This document shows positions 50,685 to 59,781 of a stretch of 64,000 nucleotides of DNA, piece after piece. Made by a program: the position numbers and the translations under genes. Positions within the stretch are counted from its first letter, which is position 1. The number at the start of each line of letters is the position of its first letter. Source of the DNA: Agrobacterium larrymoorei (GTDB lineage Bacteria > Pseudomonadota > Alphaproteobacteria > Rhizobiales > Rhizobiaceae). The notes beneath the pieces were generated by a model. That model saw only the letters and a list, made by a program, of their open reading frames with translations, ran no database searches and was not told the origin of the DNA. The stretch is taken from positions 124,001 to 188,000 of the forward strand of contig NZ_CP039694.1 of NCBI RefSeq assembly GCF_005145045.1, given 5' to 3'.

Positions 50685-52355
50685 ATGGATACGACGGGCG
50701 ATGGCAATACTAAAAATATCGCTGGCACCGCAGCAGACAATGTCGAAAACTCCAGTTTGAATATTTCAAAGCGTCAGAAAAGGGACAACGTGTATACCTC
50801 CGACACGTCCGAAGTTCATATGGGGGATAGCGAGAATACTGCCGAACACAACGTTCTCGGGAGCCCACCGTATACGGAAGTTATAAGTCCCGAAAATGGT
50901 CCTTACGCGTTCGGATCTCAGTCGAGCCACGATTCTGGCAGCGTTAACGGAAGTCGGTCTGAGGTTGAAAGTGAGTTATCAAGCCTGTTCGCGAATATGA
51001 CTTTACCAGGCCATGATCGGCGTCAAGATGAGTATATTCTTGTGTGGCAAACCGGACAAGACAAGTTCGCAGGTATTGCTAAAGGTAACCTTGATCATTT
51101 GCCTACCAAGAGGGAATTCAATCAAGTCTGCCGACTCTATCGGGATGGGGTCGGCAACTACTATCCCCCACCTCTCGCATTCGATAAGATCGAAATCCCT
51201 CAGGACTTGGCTGAAAGTTGGGACAAACTCGAATTGGATGAGCAGCGCAAAGCGCGTTTTCAGCACAAGTTGGAAGTCTGGAATCGTGCTCACGCCGAGA
51301 TGGGCGTCACTGGTACCGAAATCTTCTATCGTGCTAATCCGAATATTAAACTTGACCAAAATAATAAATTGAGACCTGAAAACCGATATATTCACACGGA
51401 GAAATACGGAAGCAGAGAAATTCAAAAACGCTACGTGCACGAGTTTCAAGCTGGTTCACTGCTGCCAGATATCTTAATTAAGACCCCGCAAAATGATATA
51501 CATTTCATGTATCGATTTGCGGGCGACTTTTATACCGGTAAACGATTTGAGGAATTCGAACATGCTGTAAAAAGTAAGTACGGTACGGATACCGAGATCA
51601 AGCTGAAATCTATATCTGGAATTATGCATGACTCCAAATATTTGGAATCATGGGAGCGTGGCAGCGCGGATATCCGTTTCGCGCAGTTCGCCGGCGAGAA
51701 CCGAGCTCACAACAGGGAGTTGCCATACGCGACAGTGAATATGGGAAGGCAGTCCGATCGTCAGGGAGGTTTAACCCCCGACCGCCATGTCAGTGTTCGC
51801 TTCTTGTTGCAAAATGCACCCACTTCTCCTTGGGCTCAAGCCTTAAAAAAAGGGGTGTATTGGGATCGCGTCCAAGTTCTGGCGCGCGACGGCAACCGCT
51901 ATATGTCACCTCCGAGACTGCAATACTCCGACCCCGAGCACTTCACCCAGTTGATGGATCGAGTTGGTCTGCCTGTTTCGATGGGTCGGCAAAGCCATGC
52001 AGATATCGTCAAGTTTGAGCAGTTTGGCGCACAAGCAGCGGTTATCGTTGCGGATGGAGCGAATTTGCGCGAACTTCGAGATCTGTCTGAGGAAAAGTTG
52101 CAAAAACTGACTCCAAAAGATGTGCTGATAGCGGATCGCAATGAAGATGGTCATAGAACTGGCACTTACACCAGTGTTGCGGAATACGAGCGCCGTATGA
52201 TGACATTGCCGGACGACGCAGCGCAGCTTCTCCATGAAGCGACCGATAAATATTCGCGTACATTGGTACGGCCAGAGCCAGCGTTGCCGCCCATCAGTGA
52301 CAGCCGGCGCAATTACGAAAGCCGAACTCGTAGCCCGACCGTAAACAGTCTGTAG
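50685..52355 (+). CDS. virE2: VirE2, single-stranded DNA-binding effector
   Basis: 556 residues from ATG 50685 (AAAAGGAG upstream). N-terminal 110 residues are polar, with KRQKRDN. The core (DEYILVWQTGQDKFAGIAKG, YYPPPLAFDKIEIPQDLAES, FQHKLEVWNRAHAEMGVTGT) matches VirE2. The end SRRNYESRTRSPTVNSL is the classic Arg-rich secretion signal. It coats the T-strand in the plant cell and helps nuclear import. Confidence 0.95.
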   Translation: MDTTGDGNTKNIAGTAADNVENSSLNISKRQKRDNVYTSDTSEVHMGDSENTAEHNVLGSPPYTEVISPENGPYAFGSQSSHDSGSVNGSRSEVESELSSLFANMTLPGHDRRQDEYILVWQTGQDKFAGIAKGNLDHLPTKREFNQVCRLYRDGVGNYYPPPLAFDKIEIPQDLAESWDKLELDEQRKARFQHKLEVWNRAHAEMGVTGTEIFYRANPNIKLDQNNKLRPENRYIHTEKYGSREIQKRYVHEFQAGSLLPDILIKTPQNDIHFMYRFAGDFYTGKRFEEFEHAVKSKYGTDTEIKLKSISGIMHDSKYLESWERGSADIRFAQFAGENRAHNRELPYATVNMGRQSDRQGGLTPDRHVSVRFLLQNAPTSPWAQALKKGVYWDRVQVLARDGNRYMSPPRLQYSDPEHFTQLMDRVGLPVSMGRQSHADIVKFEQFGAQAAVIVADGANLRELRDLSEEKLQKLTPKDVLIADRNEDGHRTGTYTSVAEYERRMMTLPDDAAQLLHEATDKYSRTLVRPEPALPPISDSRRNYESRTRSPTVNSL

Positions 52356-52421
52356 ATTTCCCGCTACCGCGCCGGTGAAGAAGCCCACTAGTTTAAAGCG
52401 TGCCAATGAAAGGGTTAGACA

Positions 52422-54284
52422 ATGGTCGACACGACGAAGAAAATTGTCACGAAGTCGCTTACGGCTGATATGCGCCGTTCCGCTAAGCGGCTTCACGAGC
52501 AAATGCTTAAAGCGTGGCTTACAGAAGAAGAGGCATCAAGGAAACGAGCTCCGTTCGAAACGCCGCAGCAGAAGCGAAAATATTCCGCGGATATGCAGAT
52601 AGTCGACAGACTTGATCCCGGCTTTCGAGGCGAAATAAGCTATAAAATGCTTGGAAATAAACGGATCCGGGTCGATAGCCCAGAAGAATTAACGCGCATG
52701 CATGGTATACTAAGAAAAACAACGAAGGTTCTGAAGCGTAACGCCGAGACCGGCGATGTCTATTTGGCTCTTCACAAAAAGAAGACCTGGAGCAGCGTAA
52801 GCAGCCATCTCTACGCCGAGGATGGCACACTTCGCGCGAAGCATGTGAAATACAAAGACGGACGCTTTGAGGAAAAATGGGAGCGAGATGAAAACGGCCT
52901 CCTGATCCGCACGAAATATGTCAACCGAAATAGGCTATTTCATCCGATTTCCGAGAAGGTGAGTGAACCCTATCGGGCCGGAACGGAAAACCGGCTCTTT
53001 CGTGAACTCACCCGTCAAAAAGGTGCCAAGCAGGAGACTTTTGAACGGGATGACAAAGGCAACCTTGAGCTCATCGGCAGCAAACGTCTAGGATTCTCCA
53101 AGAATTCGACTAAGGCTGCGGATCGTCAAACCTCTCGGACTAAAATTCGAAAACTTGGTGGCGCATTCAGCAAATCTTATAGGTCCCTCCTAGACAAAGA
53201 GGGCAACGAACTTGGCCGAGATATATCGAGTCATCGACGGCTCTTTAACAAGCGATCAGCCGTCTACGATGATGCTAGCGGGCAATTGACGAGCACCAAG
53301 CATACTTTCGGTAAGATCTACAAGAGTGAAACAGCGTATTTGAACGAAGACGTCAAACAAATCTCAAAAAAAATACTTGGCGTGACAGTCCGACGAAAAC
53401 TGACGACGCTAAATCAGCAAGAACGCGACGCTCAGACGCTGCGCAATTCGGAATCGACAGATCATAGGAGGGCTTGGCAAGAGAGCGCAGCTCTCCCCAA
53501 GTCACCTCAACAGCAGATAAATGTCAATTTAGTACGGCCGTCGCAGCGCGTCAATTTGGTTAGAGATGGCCGGGGCGATGATGACGCTGAGTTAAGGATT
53601 GAGCCTGCAACCGAACGATCAATTGATGTAATTGCAAAGACGTCACCCCTGTTGCGCCTGCCGAACCCAAAGCGACAGGTTAGTCCTCAAACACCACCTC
53701 AGTCGTCAAATGCGCGTTTCTCGGATCCACATTCTTTAGCGAAAGGGGTTGAGTCAGGTGGATCGTCGGTCAGCAGAACGGAGTCCGAATCGTCACTTGC
53801 GTCTTTATTTCAGTTCATTGATCATCAGCCGGATCCAAAAGAGCAAGAGCTCTTGAGTTCCCTACATAGTGTGCCATTTCCGCCGCCGTTTAAAGCAGAT
53901 GGCGCACTGGGCGGACGTATTGAGGACAGCATTCGTGAGGCTTCCGGAGACAGCCGAGTGCGAACGAGTTCAGTGTTGGCGAGTGTGGTGAATGATCATT
54001 TGCAAGTGCCTTTGGAGCGCGACCATTCGGTAAATTCGATAAGCGAACGCTTTGATCCTCAGGCGTTGTTTGGCGAACCGGACCCGTCGCGCGTCCCAGA
54101 AAAACGGCCAGAACTTTCTACGGAAGGTGACCATTTGACAAATTCGGAACAGCAAGCTTTACTGAATGAACTGCTTAATATGCCATTACCTGGTGGTTTG
54201 CCGAAGGCGGATCACGAGCGATCTATGATTTTGGAAAGGTCAGGGAGCCGTGGGCGCTCTATGTCAGGAGGGCTTTCACTTTAG
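52422..54284 (+). CDS. virE3: VirE3, effector/plant transcription co-factor
   Basis: 620 residues (about 670 in octopine plasmids). Basic repeats in the first half (KVLKRNAETGDVYLALHKKK, ENGLLIRTKYVNRNRLFHPI), a polar middle, and acidic Phe/Leu/Pro-rich repeats in the last third (SSLASLFQFIDHQPDPKEQE, LLNELLNMPLPGG) like a plant activation domain. The Arg-rich end is LERSGSRGRSMSGGLSL. VirE3 of other plasmids mimics VIP1 and interacts with Brf. Confidence 0.92.
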   Translation: MVDTTKKIVTKSLTADMRRSAKRLHEQMLKAWLTEEEASRKRAPFETPQQKRKYSADMQIVDRLDPGFRGEISYKMLGNKRIRVDSPEELTRMHGILRKTTKVLKRNAETGDVYLALHKKKTWSSVSSHLYAEDGTLRAKHVKYKDGRFEEKWERDENGLLIRTKYVNRNRLFHPISEKVSEPYRAGTENRLFRELTRQKGAKQETFERDDKGNLELIGSKRLGFSKNSTKAADRQTSRTKIRKLGGAFSKSYRSLLDKEGNELGRDISSHRRLFNKRSAVYDDASGQLTSTKHTFGKIYKSETAYLNEDVKQISKKILGVTVRRKLTTLNQQERDAQTLRNSESTDHRRAWQESAALPKSPQQQINVNLVRPSQRVNLVRDGRGDDDAELRIEPATERSIDVIAKTSPLLRLPNPKRQVSPQTPPQSSNARFSDPHSLAKGVESGGSSVSRTESESSLASLFQFIDHQPDPKEQELLSSLHSVPFPPPFKADGALGGRIEDSIREASGDSRVRTSSVLASVVNDHLQVPLERDHSVNSISERFDPQALFGEPDPSRVPEKRPELSTEGDHLTNSEQQALLNELLNMPLPGGLPKADHERSMILERSGSRGRSMSGGLSL

Positions 54285-54327
54285 AATGGATGGGTCGATC
54301 CACGTACATCTGGCATCCGCTCATTTG

Positions 54328-54640
54328 GCTTGATTGACCCAAACCATTCGTCGAACGGCACATCGCTGGCGATCAGGGCTTAATCGCTCATAACGCTGGG
54401 AGATCGGTCAGAACAGCAATTCTGCACCGGTTTTTCGGCAGCGGCATGAAACCCATTTTATCGGTGATCCGCAGCTTGCTGGCTGCTATCTGCTTCTGGA
54501 ACCGGAGTAGTCGCCGCCCGACTGTCGCTCCATCATTTCGCTACGACGGAGAAGCCATTCTTGCAGCCCAGGCCGAGGCCGGAGCCACATGCGTCTTACC
54601 CGGCCCGTTGGGTTGAGGGCGATGACGTTCTCTCGTATCA
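54328..54640 (-). pseudogene. IS21-family istB remnant
   Basis: Read leftward with several breaks: ENVIALNP near the Walker A part (GKTHVAPAS), then PLPKNRC.IAVL and ALIASDVPFDEWFGSIK. These match IstB helper ATPase pieces. It is heavily decayed and differs from the istB at 62523. Confidence 0.6.
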
Positions 54641-54666
54641 ACACTAGGTAGGCCACCGGAAGCTAA

Positions 54667-54680
54667 ATTACAACTGAAAC
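54667..54680 (+). promoter_or_regulatory. vir box of virJ
   Basis: ATTACAACTGAAAC matches the consensus at 13 of 14 positions and lies about 95-108 bases before virJ ATG 54775. VirG control of virJ is known from octopine plasmids. Confidence 0.7.
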
Positions 54681-54774
54681 GCTATCTTCATTCAAAGGCT
54701 CTCCCGCAGGTGATAGGTTTTGCATATTCCTCCACATCTACAGCATTAGTCGTGCCCGATTTTTGGAGATAGTA

Positions 54775-55488
54775 ATGCTTAACTGGACTGCTGCCGCTTT
54801 GATGACAAGCGTATTGCTCATCAGTACGAAGGCGACCATTGCTCACGAACGACCTAGTTTCAAACAATCACCACAGCTCCCTGTCCATTTTCTCGCAGGA
54901 AAGCCGAAAAGTAATACGATTGTAATCTTTTATTCTGGGGACGGAGGGTGGGGTAATCTTAATGAACAAGTCGGTGCTAACTTGGCGAAGCAAGGCATAC
55001 ACGTTATCGGGATCGACTCCCTTCGATATTTCTGGTCGCAAAAGACGCCTGAAGAAACATCCAGAGACTTGAGCGTTCTGATAGATACATATACCCGCCT
55101 AACTGGGGCGCACAATGTTGTTCTCGCTGGGTTCTCATTCGGCGCGGATATACTACCCGCAGCCTATAATGGACTACCCAAAAATCAAAAGGCCAAAATC
55201 AAGGGAATCTCGCTTCTCGCGCTATCGCATCAAGTCGACTATGTCGTTTCCTTAAGGGGCTGGCTAGGACTGAAGACAGAAGGGAAAGGTGGAGATCCTA
55301 TCAATGATCTTGGTTCTGTTAATCCGCTGCTGGTGCGGTGCATATATGGCTTGGATGATCGTTACAGCTCTTGCCCATCGCTTCGTGGAACAGCGATAAA
55401 AACCGTGGGATTGAAGGGCGGTCATCATCTCGGCAATGATTATTCACTCTTGGCTAAGCTCATTATTCCAGACAATCCGCCTAACTAA
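54775..55488 (+). CDS. virJ: VirJ, periplasmic virulence protein (AcvB-like)
   Basis: 237 residues from ATG 54775 (GGAG upstream; an in-frame TTG is four codons earlier). Signal peptide at 1-26 ending TIAHE. An alpha/beta-hydrolase-like fold is apparent: VIFYSGDGGWGNLNEQVGAN, nucleophile-type LAGFSFGADILP, final GGHHLGNDY. VirJ and the chromosomal AcvB assist effector secretion from the periplasm. AcvB homologues also hydrolyse lysyl-phosphatidylglycerol. The gene is separate from the virE operon. Confidence 0.92.
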   Translation: MLNWTAAALMTSVLLISTKATIAHERPSFKQSPQLPVHFLAGKPKSNTIVIFYSGDGGWGNLNEQVGANLAKQGIHVIGIDSLRYFWSQKTPEETSRDLSVLIDTYTRLTGAHNVVLAGFSFGADILPAAYNGLPKNQKAKIKGISLLALSHQVDYVVSLRGWLGLKTEGKGGDPINDLGSVNPLLVRCIYGLDDRYSSCPSLRGTAIKTVGLKGGHHLGNDYSLLAKLIIPDNPPN

Positions 55489-55692
55489 ATTGAACCTTAC
55501 AGGTCGGCCTGTTTTCTTGGCGACTGGCCATCCCGCGTTCGTCACGGCCATACGCGCCTTAGAGGTGGCTCGTTTTGTCTGAACAGTTTCAGACGTTTTG
55601 TTAAGTGTAATCGGTGTTCTGGCCCCTACGTTGCCCGCTGTTGCCTGATCTGTGGTCGAGTTTCCATGGACGAGCGACAAGGAGTTTCTCCA

Positions 55693-55960
55693 TGGGCACT
55701 ACATTGGAGGTTCTCACGACGAGGCGGAGCGGACGCGAGATGCATGGTCAATGGCCGGATGAGATCAAAGCGCGGATCGTGCCGGAGAGCTTGCGACCAG
55801 GTGTGACGGTGAATGAGGTTGCGGCCTTGGGCTGAAGGCCAATCACCTATCGACCTGGTGAACACTGGCACGCCAGGGCAAACTGGTTTTGTCTGAGCCG
55901 CAAGACGCCGTCGAATTCGCGGCCATGGTCGTTGAGACGCCCCCGCGGTGTGTTGGGGAT
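55693..55960 (+). pseudogene. IS66-family tnpA remnant
   Basis: MGTTLEVLTTRRSGREMHGQ, then WPDEIKARIVPESLRPGVTV NEVAALG, a frameshift, and AWLTWWTLARQGKLVL-like sequence followed by EPQDAVEFAAMVVE. This is an IS66 tnpA of a type different from the others in the window. It ends where the IS3 remnant begins. Confidence 0.65.
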
Positions 55961-56242
55961 GCGGATAAAAAGTTGGACTGATTTATGGGTTAAGGCCAAG
56001 GCTTCTTCGATACTCGATTGGGCTGAGTGATCCCAGCGATATCTTGATCCGCTTCTCATTGTAGCAGCGGATATAAGCGTCTACTTCGGCAACGATCTGT
56101 TCGATTGTAATAGCCTTCCAGTCTCGGGGATAGAAGAGCTCGATTTTCATCCGGCCGAAGAAGCCTTCGCAAGCGGCGTTGTCTTGCGAGCAACGTTTTC
56201 GGGACATTGAACGAAGTAAGCCTCCGCTGAAGGCCACAGGTC

Positions 56243-56390
56243 AGGCAGCTTGAGCGTTGACGGTCTGCGGCGTCCAATTCCACGGAAACAATTGCTCCAG
56301 CTTGGTAATCGGCGTGTCAGCGATGCAGGCAAGAACGTCGGCCAGCCACGCCTGCGGATCTATGTCGTTGAGCTTTGCCGTTCATGCCGA
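56243..56390 (-). pseudogene. IS66 tnpC, 3' end
   Basis: Read leftward: TAKLNDIDPQAWLADVLACI, ADTPITKLEQLFPWNWTPQT and a stop. This is the usual C-terminus of IS66 TnpC. It is the missing end of the tnpC that begins at 57591. Confidence 0.8.
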
Positions 56391-56502
56391 CCGGCGAACT
56401 ATGCCGATTAATCAACTTGCCAACGTTTCCGGCGCCATAGCGGCCGTCTAGTCGGCATAGCTTAGGGTCTCTCCGTCGCAATCGACGCAAAGGAGAGGAC
56501 AT

Positions 56503-56897
56503 ATGAACGCAACTGACTATTTGAATCGCAGCTCCCTATACCGGAACTTGGTCTACGGCCCGTATCGGGAGTTTGTAAGCGTTTACACAGCCAAAATGTC
56601 GAACGAAGGTTTGGGTCGGCACTGCACGTGGCGCTCGCTAAGCCTGTTTCGGGATCTGATGGACTGGCATGTTGGCAATGGACATGCTCCGCAGGATTTA
56701 AGCGAGCTTCACGTCGACCGCTTTCTTGAGCATCGTTTCAAACACTGGAAGCCCGACTCGGGCGATCGATCGGCGCTCCGCCACTTGCTTTCGGCGTTAC
56801 GGGAGAAAGCTTCAATACCAGTCGCGCTTCCGGTTCAGCGCAGTGAGCACGAGGAGATCGTTGATGTATTCGGGCAATATCTCTCGACGGAGAGAGG
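56503..56897 (+). pseudogene. tyrosine recombinase N-terminal fragment (recombinase-in-trio type)
   Basis: The 131 codons from ATG 56503 (GGAGAGGAC upstream) read MNATDYLNRSSLYRNLVYGP, GLGRHCTWRSLSLFRDLMDW and FGQYLSTERG. This is the SAM-like core-binding domain of rhizobial recombinases found in groups of three. Similarity stops at the junction with IS66 tnpC near 56897. The frame runs on to 57237 but only as antisense of tnpC. A short palindrome (ctatgccga / tcggcatag) at 56400-56463 could be an old element end. Confidence 0.65.
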
Positions 56898-57591
56898 ACT
56901 CGACGCCCTCGCGAGCATAGCGTTCGCTCTGAGGATTAAGCGGCTGGTGCTGGGCAAACTTTTCGAACAGGATCATCGCCAGCAGGTTTGGCCCGGCAAA
57001 GCCGCGTGGCGTTACATGGAAGGGTGCTGGTGGCTGCGTGATCTTCTCGCACTCACGACAGGTAAACTCCTCCCGTACCGTCTGGATGACCTTCCACTGG
57101 CGCGGGATGACCTCCAGGGTCTCGGTGATGTCCTCGCCAAGCTTCGACAATTTGGCCGATCGGCAGCAGGCGCAACTGGCGGGAGCGGCGATGACGATGC
57201 GCTCGCGTGGCAGATGTTCGGGAAAGGGCTTGCGTGACGGACGCCTGCGCTCGAAGGCTTTGACGGTTGAAGCTTTGGCTGCGATCTCCGCGGCCAGTTC
57301 ATCTTCACCGGCGTCCGCTTCCAATTCCTCGGTTTGCAGTTCCATCTGCTCCAGGAGCCGCGCCTTGCGCTCGGACCGGCTGCCGTAGAGTTCACGGCGG
57401 ACCTCGTCGATCTCCAGCTTCAGCCGAGCGATCAGCGCTTCGGAATGCGATACGAGTGCCTTTGCACTGGCGGCTTCTGCCTTGGCGGTTGCCGCTTCTG
57501 CTTCGGCTGCAACACGTCGAGCGCGTTCCTGGGCCAGCAATGCGAGGGCATTTGCAAGGTCGTCCGGAAGCTCTTCGGTCGCGTCGCTCAT
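56893..57591 (-). pseudogene. IS66 transposase tnpC, 5' part
   Basis: Starts MSDATEELPDDLANALALLA. An alanine-rich coiled coil follows, then LKLEIDEVRRELYGSRSERK, the zinc-binding segment IAAPASCACCRSAKLSKLGE, and GFAGPNLLAMILFEKFAQHQ. It is cut after ERYAREGVESSL by the recombinase fragment. The DDE core is missing, so it is inactive. Confidence 0.8.
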
Positions 57592-57636
57592 GACAGGATG
57601 GAATCATATTTGACCCCATCATTCCAGTGTTTTTGC

Positions 57637-57984
57637 TCATCCGGCCGACGTCGGCCGCCAAGTCTTTTGCGGCATCCGCCAGTCGATGCCCTCCAGCAGA
57701 TAACCGAGCTGCGCAGGCGTGATCACCACCGTGCCATCGGCCGCTGACGGCCAGATGAAGCGTCCTCGCTTAAGCTTCTGCGTGAACAGGCAAGCTCCCT
57801 GGCCGTCATGCCAGAACACCTTGATCAGGCCACCGCCGCGGCCGCGGAATACGAACAAGTGCCCACACACCGGGTCACGCTTCAGCGCCTCCTGCACCAT
57901 CAACGACAGACCGGGGAAGCCCTTGCGCATGTCCGTATAGCCCGTGGCCAGCCAGACGTTCACACCACTCGGAACCGGGATCAT
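57637..57984 (-). CDS. tnpB: IS66 TnpB accessory protein
   Basis: 115 residues, the full IS66 Orf2 family length: MIPVPSGVNVWLATGYTDMR, CGHLFVFRGRGGGLIKVFWH and GRFIWPSAADGTVVITPAQL. It overlaps tnpA by four bases (ATGA). Required for IS66 transposition; role not understood. Confidence 0.88.
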   Translation of the reverse strand: MIPVPSGVNVWLATGYTDMRKGFPGLSLMVQEALKRDPVCGHLFVFRGRGGGLIKVFWHDGQGACLFTQKLKRGRFIWPSAADGTVVITPAQLGYLLEGIDWRMPQKTWRPTSAG

Positions 57985-58388
57985 CGCAGACCCAATACGC
58001 AATCGAAAATCCGGCCAAGCGCGTCCGTGTCGATGTCGCTTTCCACGCGGACGCGTCGGCCCCGACCTAGTTCGATTGTTACATCACTGCGCTTCCGACG
58101 AGGATGGAATTTGGTGGGTGATCCCGGCTGAGCGGGGGAGACTGTCGAAGCGGCCTCGGACACGATTACCGGCACCAAAGCCGCAGTGTCAGATCTTGGC
58201 TTCTCGATCCGACAAAGCTCTTTGCGCCAACGGAACAACTGGCTGACATGGATGCCGGCCGCGCGGGCAATCTCCGAGATGACCGCGTCTGGGTCAAAGC
58301 GCGCAGCGACGAGCCGCTCTTTATCTTCGCGTGACCAACGCCGACGGCGCTCCACAGACGTGATCACCTCAATTGGATGCTTCGCCAT
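57981..58388 (-). CDS. tnpA: IS66 TnpA accessory protein
   Basis: 135 residues with a helix-turn-helix of IS66 Orf1: SVERRRRWSREDKERLVAAR, ISEIARAAGIHVSQLFRWRK. The C-terminal basic part contains DVTIELGRGRRVRVESDIDT. It looks intact although its partner tnpC is broken. Confidence 0.85.
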   Translation of the reverse strand: MAKHPIEVITSVERRRRWSREDKERLVAARFDPDAVISEIARAAGIHVSQLFRWRKELCRIEKPRSDTAALVPVIVSEAASTVSPAQPGSPTKFHPRRKRSDVTIELGRGRRVRVESDIDTDALGRIFDCVLGLR

Positions 58389-58950
58389 ATGACTACTCTA
58401 GTGTTACCACTATGACTGGCAGTCAGCAGGCCGTCATCGCAAGACGGCCTTCATCGTGGGCTTACTGAACGAACCAGTTTCGATTCGCTGACCCGTGTGA
58501 GCCAGCCGGGCCACCGATAATGAGCTCCGCGATCGGAATGGACGACTGGACGTTTCTCTGCTTCGGTCATGGTCTCAATCGCTGCATCCAGCATAGTATT
58601 GACCATCTCCGCATCTGGTTGCGTTCCAATCGACCAACTGATGACCATGCCGTCGAAGCAATCGATGATAGGCGAATGGTAGACTTTCCCGGCTGGAATC
58701 TGGAACTCGGTGATGTCTGTCAGCCATTTCACATTCGGCGCTTTTGCATGGAAGTCGCGATTGATCAGGTTCTCGGGTGCTGGACTTAGTTCTCCCAGGT
58801 ATAATCCGAAATGCCGTCGGCGCGGTCTGGGTACGACCAAGCACTCCTGCTTCATCAAGCGCTGGACAACCTTTTCCGAGACGATCACACTTTTCCTGGC
58901 CAGTGACGCATGCGCTTACTTTTGCTGGCCTTTGGCTGGGGAAGGGGCGG

Positions 58951-58975
58951 GGGCAGGATATATATAAACGTAAGC
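58951..58975 (+). other. T-DNA border repeat, left-border orientation
   Basis: The 25 bases read GGGCAGGATATAT, then ATAAAC, then GTAAGC. The Ti border consensus is TGRCAGGATATAT, six variable bases, GTAAAC. Only the first base and one base in the last block differ. In this orientation a left border has its T-DNA on the right. A 6b-like gene does start to the right (63883), and the virE end of the vir region lies to the left, as in known Ti plasmids. It is a VirD1/VirD2 nick site by family knowledge. Confidence 0.8.
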
Positions 58976-59118
58976 AAGATGACTAGGCGTCAGAACTGCA
59001 TGCCACGCCTCAAATGCGTGTTTCACTAATTTCGGGACAGTCTCGGACGCAGATTTTGGTCGATTTTCGCAAGCGCCGTTCTGGCAAATTGACTCCTCAT
59101 CAAAGGTTGTGAGGGTCT

Positions 59119-59290
59119 ATGCCAAGACGGAAGCAAGCGGGACGAACGACAGTGAAAGACTTTCGATCGATACTGCGTCTGAAGCATGAAAAGAGCCTTT
59201 CCGTTCGCGCCGTTTCGGAACGCCTAAAGATCGGCAAAACCTCTGTGGCGACGTATCTGCTGCGAGCAAAGGAGACCGGCCTTTCGGTCT
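59119..59290 (+). pseudogene. IS21 istA, N-terminal fragment
   Basis: MPRRKQAGRTTVKDFRSILR, LKHEKSLSVRAVSERLKIGK and TSVATYLLRAKETGLS form the helix-turn-helix start of IstA. Similarity ends at about 59290, where the inverted IS66 tnpA remnant begins. Confidence 0.8.
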
Positions 59291-59475
59291 GGCCGTTAGC
59301 CACCTCAACCACCGCCCTCGCGAAATTCGTTCCCGAATCCGCCTCGACGGCCCTACCCACCGAGGAGCCCCTTTGTCCGGCCGGAGCATCACGACGCCAG
59401 CAAAATAGTTGTGATGGATGAATGTCAATGGTGAGCGTCCGGCGAAAGCATTTTTCGGGTGTCGCGAGATAGAAT

Positions 59476-59781
59476 CTAAAGGCCGCGCTTCATCTCATCG
59501 GCCATGATGCGGTCGATTATTTCAGGATCGCACTGTGTGTCGATGAGGAACTCGCGGATACCGCCGTCCCACGTCCTGATGTCGGCAAGTAGGCTTTGAA
59601 GTTCTTTGATGCCGTTCTCGGTCAGACCCTTCGTGCCATCTTCAGTGCCATCGCTGACGTAAACCAGTTCGCCTTCGGAGATGTTGTCCGAGTTGGCCGT
59701 CACTTCTTCGATCAGTTCGAGGTTCTCGCCGATCATGCCGGCGACTTGGTTGAGTGTGTAAATGAACCTTGAGCGTGCCAT
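59476..59781 (-). CDS. IS66 passenger gene, small acidic protein
   Basis: 101 residues from ATG 59781, overlapping the tnpC stop. Contains ARSRFIYTLNQVAGMIGENL, ELVYVSDGTEDGTKGLTENG and FLIDTQCDPEIIDRIMADEM. Similar small genes are seen at this place in some rhizobial IS66 elements. Function unknown. Confidence 0.7.
   Translation of the reverse strand: MARSRFIYTLNQVAGMIGENLELIEEVTANSDNISEGELVYVSDGTEDGTKGLTENGIKELQSLLADIRTWDGGIREFLIDTQCDPEIIDRIMADEMKRGL

Larger units (their letters stand above)
56216..58465 (-). mobile_element. IS66-family element with 8-bp target duplication TGAACGAA
   Basis: The ends are imperfect inverted repeats: gtaagcctccgctgaaggcc at the left and, read inward, gtaagcccacgatgaaggcc at the right. 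TGAACGAA stands directly outside both (56208-56215 and 58466-58473), the 8-bp duplication expected of IS66. Inside are tnpA, tnpB and a tnpC that is itself interrupted by a recombinase fragment at 56390-56897. Confidence 0.9.
55983..58890 (-). mobile_element. IS3-family orfB split by an IS66 element
   Basis: Two pieces of one leftward orfB flank the IS66 element at 56216-58465. The upstream piece (58888 to 58466) has WLTDITEFQIPAGKVYHSPI, IDCFDGMVISWSIGTQP and VVHSDRGAHYRWPGWLTRVS. The downstream piece (56215 to 55983) reads RSMSRKRCSQDNAACEGFFG, then RDWKAITIEQIVAEVDAYIR and ends SPIEYRRSLGLNP. Joined, they give the complete DDE core. The IS3 5' end is missing near 58890, just outside the T-DNA border. 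Confidence 0.85.

Noticed and set aside
56898..57237. Continuation of the recombinase frame
   Set aside because: From the junction on it is only the complement of IS66 tnpC; the recombinase similarity stops at about 56897.
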